Assembly: GCA_028284285.1 (NCBI GenBank)
Contig: JANQSA010000056.1
Location: 62,001 to 126,000 of the forward strand
Length of the DNA: 64,000 nt
DNA from: Croceivirga sp.
GTDB lineage: Bacteria > Bacteroidota > Bacteroidia > Flavobacteriales > Flavobacteriaceae
Direction of reading: 5' to 3'
Both the position numbers and the translations under genes were made by a program. The notes beneath the pieces were generated by a model. That model was not told where the DNA came from, searched no databases, and was given only the letters and a program-made list of their open reading frames with translations. Of this stretch, positions 41,634-50,189 are shown in pieces; position 1 is the stretch's first letter; every line of letters starts with the position of its first letter.

Positions 41634-43844
41634 ATGAAGTCTTACCTACTGTTACTGGCCCTGCTGATTAGTTTTTTTTCTTTTAGCCAAACTGATAATC
41701 GAATTCAGAACATCCAAAACAATCTGGAGTTGCTCCAGGTGGATAACAAGGGGCTAAGCGAGAAGTTGAAGCTGGATATTAATGTGAGCAGTGTTTCGCT
41801 TGCCAATTTTCTTTTAGCGGTTTCAGAGGTTCACCAAATCAATATCAATGTTGATCCTGGCCTACAGGGGATCAATGTGGTCAATAACTTTTCCGATGTT
41901 ACGGTTGCTGATCTTCTGATTTTTCTTTGTAAACAGTTTGATCTGGATATTGATTTTACAGGGAACATTCTTTCCATCAAAAAGTATGTTCCGGAACCTG
42001 TCAAGGTCCCTGAAAAAGAGATTGTGGTTGCTTTTGATGCCATTAACAATAGGATCTCACTGGATCTCAAAGGAGATCCTCTTGAAAAGGTTTTCCGAAA
42101 AATTATTGAGCTATCAGGCCAAAATCTGTTGTACAACAGCGGGATGGAAAACCTTCCGCTTACGTTGTATATCCGGGATGTCCCCTTTGAAACTGCTATG
42201 GAGAAATTAGCCGAGACCAACCTGCTCAGTTTATCAAAGTCTAGGGACGGGTTCTATCTCTTTGATAGATTGGATGTTCCGGAAAGTGGTTCAGGAGATT
42301 CGCCGGAAAATAGAAGATCTCGATTATTTTCAAATAACCGAAACTTTAATTATCAGGTAAACGACACGATAGGGCGAATAGTTAGTGTTGATTTTAATAA
42401 TGTCCCAATTGTTGATGTTATTCAGGCATTAACTACAGATTTGGCTCTGGACTACTATGTAGCGACACCGCTTGCAGAAGCCGGTAATGCTAGTGTTAAG
42501 GCTACCCAAATTTATTTTGATGAACTGTTAACCAAGATTTTTGAAAGCCAGGCTTTTGTTGCTCCTGTGGTACCCCGGAACACAAATATTGCCAATCGGC
42601 AACCCAACAACAGGAATGATGCCGTTACCGCCACAAGTAATAATCGGGCGTTTACCTTTAAAAAAGAAGGAGATATCTACTTTTTTGGGACATTGGACCA
42701 ATTGAGTGTGCGACGGATGGAGGTGATTCAGATGATGCATCGTTCTGTGGAACTCCTGGGCGATCCCACCCCATTTTCAGGTTTTGGGCGATCAGCAGGG
42801 CGAACCGTTACCGGATCCGTGAATTATTTAGGGGGGGGTGGATTTCAAAATCAGGGGGGTGTAGGATTGGGACAAGGCAATGTTGGCCAGAACATGAATA
42901 ATCAAAGACGAATTAACACTCAAAACTCCCAGTTTGGGGAGTACAACTCTTCGGTAGAAGCCATTGTGAACATCCTACCGGATGAGGTGATCTCCGATTT
43001 GGATATCAAAGTAGATTTTGAATTGAATAGTTTTCTGGTTAGTGGTCCGGCGGCAAATATCACGCGTTTTAAGAAGTTTATTAAACAAATTGATAAACCT
43101 GTTCCTGTAGTGCTCATTGAGGTCATGCTTATAGAGGTGCGGAAAACGTCAACGGTAGAGACCGGAATAAGCTGGGGGATTGGTGATGAACCTGTAGAGA
43201 CCAGAGGAGGCGTGTTTCCGCAAACGGATCTTACTCTGGGGGCTAACACCGTCAATAAAATTATTGGAGGTTTTGATGGGTTTGGTTCCTTTAACATTGG
43301 AAAGGTGGTGCCGGAATTCTTTGCTACTATAAAGGCCATGGAAGAAAATGGGAATATAAAAATCCGGTCTACTCCTAAATTGTCTACGCTAAATGGGCAT
43401 AGGGCTAACCTATCTATAGGGGAAACCACTTATTATGTGGTTACAAGCCAGAATTTCTTTGGCACTCAGATACCTACAACTTCTGAAATACGGAATTTTC
43501 TACCTATTGATGCGGAACTGGCGGTAAGCATAAAACCTCTGGTATCCGGAAATGGTCAGGTTACCCTGGAGGTCAATGTTATCCAGTCTGACTTTAGCGG
43601 GGAAAGAATTGATGAAGACGCCCCGCCGGGTCTGACCTCCCGGGAATTCAGTTCCATAATCCGGATGCAAAACCAGGATCTGGCCATTTTGGGAGGTTTG
43701 GAGGAAAAAATTAAAAGAGATACCGGAAGTGGTGTCCCGTTTTTGGCGAGGATACCCGTGATTAAGTGGTTATTTAGCCAACGAAGAAGGGAGGATGCCA
43801 AACAGAAATTGACCATTCTCATTAAACCAACAGTAATTTATTAG
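41634..43844 (+). CDS. gspD: Secretin GspD/PilQ-like
   Basis: 736 aa from ATG 41634 (the frame opens with TTG at 41625). Signal peptide (SYLLLLALLISFFSFSQ). Repeated N-domains: one with VNVVNNFSDVTVADLL-like sequence near residue 80, another with SVDFNNVPIVDVIQAL near 250. A glycine/asparagine-rich insert (about residues 395-430) precedes the C-terminal secretin gate: PKLSTLNGHRANLSIGET, then VPFLARIPVIKWLFSQRR and the final strand LTILIKPTVIY. This is the outer-membrane channel. Confidence 0.94.
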   Translation: MKSYLLLLALLISFFSFSQTDNRIQNIQNNLELLQVDNKGLSEKLKLDINVSSVSLANFLLAVSEVHQININVDPGLQGINVVNNFSDVTVADLLIFLCKQFDLDIDFTGNILSIKKYVPEPVKVPEKEIVVAFDAINNRISLDLKGDPLEKVFRKIIELSGQNLLYNSGMENLPLTLYIRDVPFETAMEKLAETNLLSLSKSRDGFYLFDRLDVPESGSGDSPENRRSRLFSNNRNFNYQVNDTIGRIVSVDFNNVPIVDVIQALTTDLALDYYVATPLAEAGNASVKATQIYFDELLTKIFESQAFVAPVVPRNTNIANRQPNNRNDAVTATSNNRAFTFKKEGDIYFFGTLDQLSVRRMEVIQMMHRSVELLGDPTPFSGFGRSAGRTVTGSVNYLGGGGFQNQGGVGLGQGNVGQNMNNQRRINTQNSQFGEYNSSVEAIVNILPDEVISDLDIKVDFELNSFLVSGPAANITRFKKFIKQIDKPVPVVLIEVMLIEVRKTSTVETGISWGIGDEPVETRGGVFPQTDLTLGANTVNKIIGGFDGFGSFNIGKVVPEFFATIKAMEENGNIKIRSTPKLSTLNGHRANLSIGETTYYVVTSQNFFGTQIPTTSEIRNFLPIDAELAVSIKPLVSGNGQVTLEVNVIQSDFSGERIDEDAPPGLTSREFSSIIRMQNQDLAILGGLEEKIKRDTGSGVPFLARIPVIKWLFSQRRREDAKQKLTILIKPTVIY

Positions 43845-45058
43845 TGGTAAAAAGAATAGGGACATATCTTGACCTTGGACACCATTATTACGGATTAGAA
43901 ATAGGTCAAAAAGGAGACCGCTATCATTTTCTTCTGGTAAATGTCAAAACAAAAGGTCAGGAGCTTGTTATTCAAGAGAAGATCGCATTTCTCCATTTTA
44001 ATGAAGTGCTAAAGTATTTGAAACCTTCTATCCCTTTGTTTTTAACCATCAACACCAATAGCACCATTACCAAAAGTACAGGAAATTCCAGGCAGCAAGG
44101 CAGAGCTTTGGCCAATAGTATTTTTCCAAATTTGGATTATGATGCACTTTTTTTTGAATCCTATCGCTTAAGAAAACAAGATTTTGTTTCCATCATAAAT
44201 AAGAAAGAGGTAAAGGGGATCCTTAACAAATTAAAAGAGGCTGGGGTAGTTGTTTTCTCTTTTTGCATAGGACTGTCAGGAATGGCGCAAATTTTAGATT
44301 TTGTCCATGAGCCGGAAATCCATAGCGCGTCGTTCAGTCTCGTATTCGATCCGTTAAAGGAGATAATCACAGCGTCCAATGCTGTTACTGAAGCACAAGA
44401 AACCTATGACTTAAATGGTTTGGAAATCCAGGGTAAGTTTCTTTTGGCGTTTGGTGCTGTTGTCTCCGGAATAGCTGGGAATAAAAAGGAGAGCTCCAAT
44501 TTCTTTGAAATACAACATTCTTTAAAAGATGAATACAAAAACAGGCGCAGACTCTCTTTGATCATTAGGTTTTCCCTAAGTGTAGTTCTTATCGCACTCC
44601 TGATTAATTTTATGTTTTACGATCATTATTTTAATAAGGTACAAAACCTCAACAATGAAAAGTCGGTCAATGAGACCAATATAAAGAGGTTGGAACAGGT
44701 AAGACAAAGGGTGACCAAAAAAGAAAATCGTGTGACCAAAGCGTTGTCTTCTTACAACTCTTCGGTTTCGTATTATTTGGATCAAATCGCACGGACTGTT
44801 CCGAAGTCTTTGGTATTGAATGAATTAGCTTATCAGCCGTTGTCTAAACCAAAGCGTATTTCCAAACCTATTGATTATGAATTTGGCGAGATTTCAGTTA
44901 TAGGAGAAACCGATAGCCGCACTGATTTTATTGATTGGATTACCCAAATGGAAAGGTTTGAGTGGGTAGACTACATTGAAACTTTGGAATTTGATTATCA
45001 AAATCAGAATAGTTCCCTGTTCAAAGTAAACATTACACTTGTGAATGAAAACGAGTAG
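43844..45058 (+). CDS. GspL/PilN-like inner-membrane assembly protein
   Basis: 404 aa, GTG start overlapping the secretin TAG by one base. Residues 1-230 resemble the actin-like cytoplasmic fold of GspL/PilM (IGTYLDLGHHYYGLEI and FGAVVSGIAG) but are diverged; a membrane helix lies at about 237-258 (RFSLSVVLIALLINFMFY); the periplasmic part (coiled coil, then a ferredoxin-like TDFIDWITQMERFEWVDYIETLEF) matches PilN/GspL. It would tie the ATPase to the platform. Confidence 0.78.
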   Translation: MVKRIGTYLDLGHHYYGLEIGQKGDRYHFLLVNVKTKGQELVIQEKIAFLHFNEVLKYLKPSIPLFLTINTNSTITKSTGNSRQQGRALANSIFPNLDYDALFFESYRLRKQDFVSIINKKEVKGILNKLKEAGVVVFSFCIGLSGMAQILDFVHEPEIHSASFSLVFDPLKEIITASNAVTEAQETYDLNGLEIQGKFLLAFGAVVSGIAGNKKESSNFFEIQHSLKDEYKNRRRLSLIIRFSLSVVLIALLINFMFYDHYFNKVQNLNNEKSVNETNIKRLEQVRQRVTKKENRVTKALSSYNSSVSYYLDQIARTVPKSLVLNELAYQPLSKPKRISKPIDYEFGEISVIGETDSRTDFIDWITQMERFEWVDYIETLEFDYQNQNSSLFKVNITLVNENE

Positions 45059-45557
45059 CAAAATAAGGATAGCAATTCTGGTAACTATAATAGTATTTTT
45101 TGTGTGCTATAAGCTCGCTATTTCAAAAACACTCCATCTTAGACAAGAATATGTTGCACTTTCCAAAGACAAAAATCAAAGCAACACTATTGAAGAACAG
45201 ATAGGCTCCCTTTTAAAAAAGGAAGTTTATTTGGATTCCATGCTCACCAGCCTAAATCTTGGAAGTAATTCTACACAGAACAGTTTACTGGATTTCATCA
45301 GTAGGCAAGAGGTGAAAAACAAAATAAGGGTAGTTGATTTTAATCCTGCCCACACGGTTACTTTGGACGAAGGGGTATTGGTCACTCATGATATTAAGTT
45401 ACAAGGTGATTTTCTGGGAATCCTGGAAACGCTTTATGAGCTTGAAACAAATTCCGGATTGGGTAGTCTTTCCCATGTCTATTTTATAAAATCCCGTAAT
45501 CCCAGAACAAAGAAGTCCTATTTGCAGGCTACACTATTTGTTGAGGAATATCGATAA
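45045..45557 (+). CDS. GspM/PilO-like inner-membrane protein
   Basis: 170 aa; ATG inside the end of the preceding gene (14-bp overlap). One N-terminal membrane helix (IRIAILVTIIVFFVCYKLAI), a short coiled coil, then a ferredoxin-like domain with TLDEGVLVTHDIKLQGDFLGILETLYELE, the PilO/GspM pattern. It is the last gene of the plus-strand secretion operon and stands tail to tail with the Usp gene at 45597. Confidence 0.78.
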   Translation: MKTSSKIRIAILVTIIVFFVCYKLAISKTLHLRQEYVALSKDKNQSNTIEEQIGSLLKKEVYLDSMLTSLNLGSNSTQNSLLDFISRQEVKNKIRVVDFNPAHTVTLDEGVLVTHDIKLQGDFLGILETLYELETNSGLGSLSHVYFIKSRNPRTKKSYLQATLFVEEYR

Positions 45558-45596
45558 GGAACAATGCTTGGGAAGTTACCAGAATGCCTGTATACA

Positions 45597-46490
45597 TTAA
45601 GCCAATTCAAAATCCAGCGCATCCTTATATGCCTCTGCATTCCCTACTTGAACACTATTGTTGTTGAAGACCAGTAAAGGAATAGTGATCTCATTTTCCA
45701 TTGTTCGTACCATATCTTTGTGGAACAGTTTATCATGCCAGGTAGGATGCTCCCTTTCCAACATCACCAGCATGTCCGGGATTTCTTTTGCAATGCATTC
45801 CAGCAAACCGGATTCAATGGTTGCTGCATCCTGAACGCTGAAAACAATTTCGGGGTAATGGGTTTTGTTCCTAACAGCGGCCTCAAAGCGTTTCATTTGC
45901 TTAACAGGATCCTGTTCCTTTTTTTTGGGAATGTGTACCACTTTAACCAAAGCTTCATAAGGGGCGGCCAATTTGGTGAGCTTTTCCAGTGCAAATAAGT
46001 CGGCTTCTTCAAAATCCGTGGCATACAATAGTGTGGATAAGCCATAATAACAAGCCTGGTAAGGTAAAATCAGCAAGGGAATAGTTGTAGCATCTAACAG
46101 ATCATTGGCAATGTTGCCGGCAAAAAATCCTCGTAAAGACTGGGAGTTTTTCATACCGACTAAAACCAAATCTGCCGATAATTCGGTTGCAGTATGGAGT
46201 ATGGCTTCAGATACCGAATCGCTTTCCTTTACAATATAGTGGGGTGTTTGCGATTTTAATTCGTACTCCAATTCTTTCTGGCAATAGTTTTCCAATACTT
46301 TGTGTTGTTCCCTGGCAAAGTTCTGTTCCAATTGACCCCGGGATCTAACCGAAGCCGTAACAAAGGGGTTTAAATCATATACATGTAACACATGTAATTT
46401 TGCATCCATCGCAGAAGATAGCCGATAGGCATAGCGCAATGCAGACCCGGAACTATAGGAACAATCTGTAGCGTAGACAATATTTTTCAT
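45597..46490 (-). CDS. Universal stress protein with a degenerate nucleotide loop
   Basis: 297 aa from ATG 46490 (MKNIVYATDCSYSS); the predicted transcription start at about 46506 rules out the longer frame to 46532. Domain 1 has GMKN, nine residues, GNIAN where family members have GMKG...GS: the second Gly and the Ser/Thr are lost, so ATP binding may be abolished. C-terminus (LVMLEREHPTWHDKLFHKDMV) groups it with the 127 and 46620 proteins. It keeps its own FNR-type promoter with an exact TAnnTTTG. Confidence 0.92.
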   Translation of the reverse strand: MKNIVYATDCSYSSGSALRYAYRLSSAMDAKLHVLHVYDLNPFVTASVRSRGQLEQNFAREQHKVLENYCQKELEYELKSQTPHYIVKESDSVSEAILHTATELSADLVLVGMKNSQSLRGFFAGNIANDLLDATTIPLLILPYQACYYGLSTLLYATDFEEADLFALEKLTKLAAPYEALVKVVHIPKKKEQDPVKQMKRFEAAVRNKTHYPEIVFSVQDAATIESGLLECIAKEIPDMLVMLEREHPTWHDKLFHKDMVRTMENEITIPLLVFNNNSVQVGNAEAYKDALDFELA

Positions 46491-46510
46491 GATACTTTCC
46501 TTTTTCGCGC

Positions 46511-46553
46511 CAAAATTAAAACAGCTACCCAAAAGCCAAAATGACCTTAATCA
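46511..46553 (-). promoter_or_regulatory. FNR/FixK-type box and perfect -7 element for the 45597 Usp gene
   Basis: TGACcttaATCA at 46542-46553 and TAatTTTG at 46518-46511 on the minus strand; spacing 29.5 bp. Confidence 0.78.
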
Positions 46554-46619
46554 GGAAAGACCATTAAAAGATGATTTTTAACTGTAAATTATCAAAAAGA
46601 TGATATGGGCAATCCAGGG

Positions 46620-47471
46620 CTAAACAGCGTTCTTTTTGTTGATACTAAGCAGGGGAATACGACCTTTGGATGCCATTAGCTTTACCCTGTCAATATGAGT
46701 CAATGCTTTGATCAGCCCGCCACGTTCACGCTCCAACATTACCACAAGATCACTTTTTGTACGCTTCAGATAGGACGTCAATCCTTTGAAAACATTACCC
46801 TCTTCCACAAATGCATAATGGAGTTTATCATAGGAGATTTTTTGCTGTAGCATTTCCTTGAACCATTCCATCTGTTCTTTTCCGGCATACTCGTCTTCAG
46901 TGCTAATATGTACAATGGTAATAGGCAGCTCCAGTGGTTTTGCCAAGGTATTCAAAATCCATGCAATAGCATGGATGTCACTTTCTTCAAAATCTGAAGC
47001 GTAAGCAATTGTATTTATTTCATAAGAATCAATAGTGGGGGGGATAGCCATCACGGGGCAAGGACTTTTATCTATCATACTCCGGGTCCCACTGCCCATT
47101 ATACTGTCTTTTATAGCACTGGTGCCTTTCATGCCCATTAGGACCATCATGGCATCAAATTCCTTGATGGCTTCAATAAGCGCTTCCGTGGTTAAGGTAT
47201 TTTCTTTTACCTGGATCTTTAGAAGCCGGTCATCCGGCAATACACCCAAATGTTTTTCACATAGTTGGGTCAGCTTTTGACGGTGTTTTTCAAAAGCCTC
47301 TTTTTGAATCCTGGCAAAAGTCATGCTCAACGGGGTGACTAATGCTACGTTGATATCAAAAACATGAAGTACTATCAGGGGAATACCCATTCTTTTACTC
47401 AAAGCATACCCCAATTTTAGCGCTGGGAGCGAGTTTTTTGAATAATCTGTAGCACAAAGTAGCGATCTCAT
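46620..47471 (-). CDS. Universal stress protein, two Usp domains
   Basis: 283 aa, MRSLLCATDYSKNSLPAL. Domain 1 signature GMKG, nine residues, GSGT. Domain 2 (INTIAYASDFEESDIHAIAWI) has ASDF. Closest to the 127-969 protein: both share STEDEYAGKEQMEWFKEML / STEKEYAGEIRFEGFKELL and end VVMLERE. So a pair of related Usp genes lies 46 kb apart, which suggests one island later opened by insertion of the secretion/Rhs region. Confidence 0.93.
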   Translation of the reverse strand: MRSLLCATDYSKNSLPALKLGYALSKRMGIPLIVLHVFDINVALVTPLSMTFARIQKEAFEKHRQKLTQLCEKHLGVLPDDRLLKIQVKENTLTTEALIEAIKEFDAMMVLMGMKGTSAIKDSIMGSGTRSMIDKSPCPVMAIPPTIDSYEINTIAYASDFEESDIHAIAWILNTLAKPLELPITIVHISTEDEYAGKEQMEWFKEMLQQKISYDKLHYAFVEEGNVFKGLTSYLKRTKSDLVVMLERERGGLIKALTHIDRVKLMASKGRIPLLSINKKNAV

Positions 47472-47483
47472 ACTTTTTTAGGG

Positions 47484-47526
47484 TTAAACTATTCCGTAGC
47501 CTTGAAATATGAAATGACCTTTGTCA
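47484..47526 (-). promoter_or_regulatory. FNR/FixK-type box and -7-like element for the 46620 Usp gene
   Basis: TGACctttGTCA at 47515-47526 and TAgtTTAA at 47491-47484 on the minus strand; spacing 29.5 bp. Confidence 0.7.
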
Positions 47527-47549
47527 AAATAAAGGGCACTACAAGAAAG

Positions 47550-47592
47550 TGACCCAGGTCATTCTAAGTACGCTCCTAATTTAATACAATAT
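47550..47592 (+). promoter_or_regulatory. FNR/FixK-type box upstream of the 47648 gene
   Basis: TGACccagGTCA at 47550-47561, with TAcaATAT at 47585-47592 at the expected 29.5-bp distance; the -7 element is poor. It sits back to back with the box of the Usp gene, as at hsp20/cls. Confidence 0.6.
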
Positions 47593-47647
47593 CGGATCAT
47601 AATCTAATGTGCTCCGGAGCACTTAATAGTCGTATTTCATGTTGCAG

Positions 47648-47893
47648 ATGAGGATTGTGGTAATAGATTTTGGGACCGTATATTCCTTGGTATCCATTAT
47701 TAAAAGGTTGAATGCTATAGGCTATGTGAGCAATGCACGTATTCCTGCGGGCCATAGGATCATTTATTTTGAATATGCCACTTTTAGGGACGTGGATGCC
47801 GCATTGATGGAATTACGAAATATGGGGGTTATCTGTAAGGAATGCAAAAGCGGTAGCCTGGGGAAAACAACAACCGGAAGGATAGATAGCTAA
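47648..47893 (+). CDS. Small protein of unknown family, probable regulon member
   Basis: 81 aa from ATG 47648 (an in-frame ATG at 47639 also exists). Sequence MRIVVIDFGTVYSLVSIIKRLNAIG with a short alternating strand/helix pattern and two Cys in GVICKECKSG. It may be a small ferredoxin-like or ACT-like fold; no family recognised. The box in front and the position within the Usp/CbpA stretch suggest a stress role. Confidence 0.6.
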   Translation: MRIVVIDFGTVYSLVSIIKRLNAIGYVSNARIPAGHRIIYFEYATFRDVDAALMELRNMGVICKECKSGSLGKTTTGRIDS

Positions 47894-47924
47894 ACCACCA
47901 CAAAAGATATAGGTTTTACCTTTG

Positions 47925-48224
47925 CTAAAAATACATATCTAAAGCGTCTAATTTTCGTTTTACAGTGAGCAATTCCTGCTGTAGACCGTGGACCCTTTGC
48001 AATAACACATGTACAGCCTGAAGTCCCTCAGGGTTAATGTTTAAGTCCCTGTTTAACCGTACCATCTTTTCCAGAAGGGGCAACGTATCTTCATGAAGCC
48101 ATGTTTCTTCACGTTCTTGCCTAAGCTCCAAAATATCATACTCATGCAAGGTATAAACGAACGATTCCTCCACCTTATGGATTTTGCAAAGCGTTTTAAT
48201 TGAAATGAATTTACCCGAATGCAT
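47925..48224 (-). CDS. cbpM: Chaperone modulator CbpM (MerR-like)
   Basis: 99 aa from ATG 48224 (MHSGKFISIKTLC); the frame extends to 48257 inside cbpA. It has the short helix-turn-helix-like start ISIKTLCKIHKVEESFVYTLHEYDIL and the Trp-containing strand (EETWLHEDTLPLLEKMVRL) of the CbpM/MerR_2 family. CbpM binds the J-domain of CbpA and inhibits it. It starts 4 bp after the cbpA stop. Confidence 0.85.
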   Translation of the reverse strand: MHSGKFISIKTLCKIHKVEESFVYTLHEYDILELRQEREETWLHEDTLPLLEKMVRLNRDLNINPEGLQAVHVLLQRVHGLQQELLTVKRKLDALDMYF

Positions 48225-48228
48225 AGAA

Positions 48229-49122
48229 TTAAAGATTAGTTTTTCGCAATGCTTCAAAAAGCTGCTTTTGTTCTTCAGTTAGTGTGGTAGGGATATCTAC
48301 CTCGTAGTTCAGTAGTAAATCCCCAAATTCTCCTTCTTTTTTATACTTCGGGAATCCTTTCCCTTTTAACCTTACCCTGGTACTGTTTTTTGTTCCGGCT
48401 TGTATTTTCAGTTTCACTTTCCCGTTAAGGGTATCCACAAAAACCGTATCGCCCAAAACAGCTTTTGTAAGGGGAATTTGAATGGTTTTATAGAGATTAA
48501 CCCCATCTCTTTTGAATGCAGTATTGTTCACAATGGAAAATGTAATATACAGGTCTCCGGGAGGTCCTCCCTGGATCCCAGGCCCCCCATATCCTTTGAT
48601 CTTTATTGTTTGTCCGTCTTCCACCCCCGCGGGAATAGTTAACCTTATATTTTTATCATTTACCGTAATGGTCCTTTTGTGCGTGGTGTAGACATCCGTT
48701 AAGGACAGACGTAGCTTGGCATTGTAGTCCTGCCCTCTAAATTGCACCTGCTGCCTCCCGGAACCAAATCCCGTTTGGCCCCCAAACATGGCTTCAAAAA
48801 AATCTGAAAAATCTGCAGTTCCCCCACCGGAATACGTATATCCTTCGGAACTGCGTTGCCGCCTCCGGGCGCTTCGCGCCTTTTCAAATTCTTCGGCCTG
48901 TTGCCAATCCTTGCCATACTGATCATATTTCTTTCTTTTCTCCGGATCGGACAAGACTTCATTGGCTTCATTGATCTGCTTAAATTTCTTCTCAGCCTCC
49001 GCATCATTAGGGTTAAGGTCCGGATGGTATTTCCGGGCCAGTTTTCGATATTGTTTCTTAATATCTGAAACACTGGCATTTTTTGTAAGCCCTAATACTT
49101 TATAGTAATCTATGAATTCCAT
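48229..49122 (-). CDS. cbpA: DnaJ-class co-chaperone CbpA
   Basis: 297 aa. J-domain at residues 1-70 with the HPD motif ([14 protein letters not shown]), a short Gly-rich linker ([18 protein letters not shown]) and the two C-terminal beta domains ([20 protein letters not shown]). No zinc-finger, so it is a class II DnaJ. It stimulates DnaK ATPase; in the enterobacterial case CbpA is a stationary-phase protein. The gene directly follows the DUF6544-like gene (0-bp gap) and precedes cbpM, and the operon has an FNR-type box. Confidence 0.93.
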   Translation of the reverse strand: MEFIDYYKVLGLTKNASVSDIKKQYRKLARKYHPDLNPNDAEAEKKFKQINEANEVLSDPEKRKKYDQYGKDWQQAEEFEKARSARRRQRSSEGYTYSGGGTADFSDFFEAMFGGQTGFGSGRQQVQFRGQDYNAKLRLSLTDVYTTHKRTITVNDKNIRLTIPAGVEDGQTIKIKGYGGPGIQGGPPGDLYITFSIVNNTAFKRDGVNLYKTIQIPLTKAVLGDTVFVDTLNGKVKLKIQAGTKNSTRVRLKGKGFPKYKKEGEFGDLLLNYEVDIPTTLTEEQKQLFEALRKTNL

Positions 49123-49917
49123 TTAATCAATTCGATAATCAACAATATCACAATTAAAATATTCAAAATCTACTTCTTTTAGATTCCAGATTGCCCGCAT
49201 TCTTGTGGGGATGTAAAAATCAGCCATTGTTGAGTAGTTTTCCATTTTCCCTGTAAACTTTTCCAATACATCCCCTTTATAGCGCAGGGATTCGAAACGT
49301 TCTATCAATCCCGATTCATCAAAATAAAAAACACCTTCTGTAGCAGTACCGTCCAGACTAATTTTGGCCTTTACGGATGTGTTATCCAATGCTTCCCACC
49401 TTATGGCAGGATTAACAAAAGCCACCGGATACAAGACCAGTTCGGCAAGACACCGGTTTAAAGCGCTGGTATTGATTTTGGCAGACTTTTTACGGGATGC
49501 AGTCCATAGTCCCATGATACTTATGCTGACCTCGGCAACACCTTTAATACTCATATCTTTGACAAACACAGGGAAAGCCCTGGCAGCCCAGACAAAACCT
49601 ATGGGTACTGAGGTCATACACTGCCTTGCCGTGAAACCCCTCCATTTTCCGTTCTTTTTTTGCCGTATTTTTCCGTGTTGTTTCAAGATAAGGTGGCAAT
49701 CCCGGCACTTTCCTATTACCCCCACCTTTTGGAGGTAGTCCCGCATAATTTCAGGCAGGTGAGCAAGGTCTTCCGGCCTAACAACTTGCTCCGTGTTACC
49801 GGAAAAATTGAACAACTGCTTTTTATCTTTTTCTACCAGAGCGCTAAAATGATAGAACCCATAGAAAAGCAAAAAGGTCAACACAAAAACTGCCACAACA
49901 ATCACAATAGCTACCAT
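49123..49917 (-). CDS. Membrane-anchored DUF6544/DUF6920-like protein
   Basis: 264 aa. N-terminal membrane helix (IVIVVAVFVLTFLLFYGFYHF); then LPEIMRDYLQKVGVIGK, KIRQKKNGKWRGFTARQCMTS and GFVWAARAFPVFVKDM, the order seen in the family annotated DUF6544/DUF6920. The C-terminus carries SLDGTATEGVFYFDESGLIERFESLRY. A lipocalin-like or beta-barrel fold facing the periplasm is likely; function unknown. First gene of the unit with cbpA and cbpM. Confidence 0.75.
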   Translation of the reverse strand: MVAIVIVVAVFVLTFLLFYGFYHFSALVEKDKKQLFNFSGNTEQVVRPEDLAHLPEIMRDYLQKVGVIGKCRDCHLILKQHGKIRQKKNGKWRGFTARQCMTSVPIGFVWAARAFPVFVKDMSIKGVAEVSISIMGLWTASRKKSAKINTSALNRCLAELVLYPVAFVNPAIRWEALDNTSVKAKISLDGTATEGVFYFDESGLIERFESLRYKGDVLEKFTGKMENYSTMADFYIPTRMRAIWNLKEVDFEYFNCDIVDYRID

Positions 49918-49989
49918 ACTGTACAGGTGTTAGTAGAAAACTTCTACCCTCCCGGGAGATGATCTTTTAGGTAGTTTTCTATTTAATGT

Positions 49990-50032
49990 TAAAACTAGAA
50001 TGCATCAAATATGAAAACAATGATACCGGTCA
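49990..50032 (-). promoter_or_regulatory. FNR/FixK-type box and -7 element for the DUF6544-cbpA-cbpM operon
   Basis: TGATaccgGTCA at 50021-50032 and TAgtTTTA at 49997-49990 on the minus strand; spacing 29.5 bp. The leader would be about 68 nt. Confidence 0.72.
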
Positions 50033-50139
50033 TGGATGGAGGACAGCGATTTTAACACGTGATACCTCCTAACCGTCATTTGGCCATTATCGCATGGCTC
50101 GAAAACGGTAACAAAATAGCCCTAAATGCGTTCCTGTTG

Positions 50140-50182
50140 ATCACAAATCCTTTAAAAACCCGCTTTTTTGGGCAGGATTAAA
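50140..50182 (-). terminator. Weak hairpin downstream of the SDR gene
   Basis: On the minus strand just after the SDR stop: AATCCTGCCC, an A-rich loop and GCGGGTTTTT, with an outer AATCC/GGATT pairing. Terminator-like, low certainty. Confidence 0.35.
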
Positions 50183-50189
50183 GTAGTTG

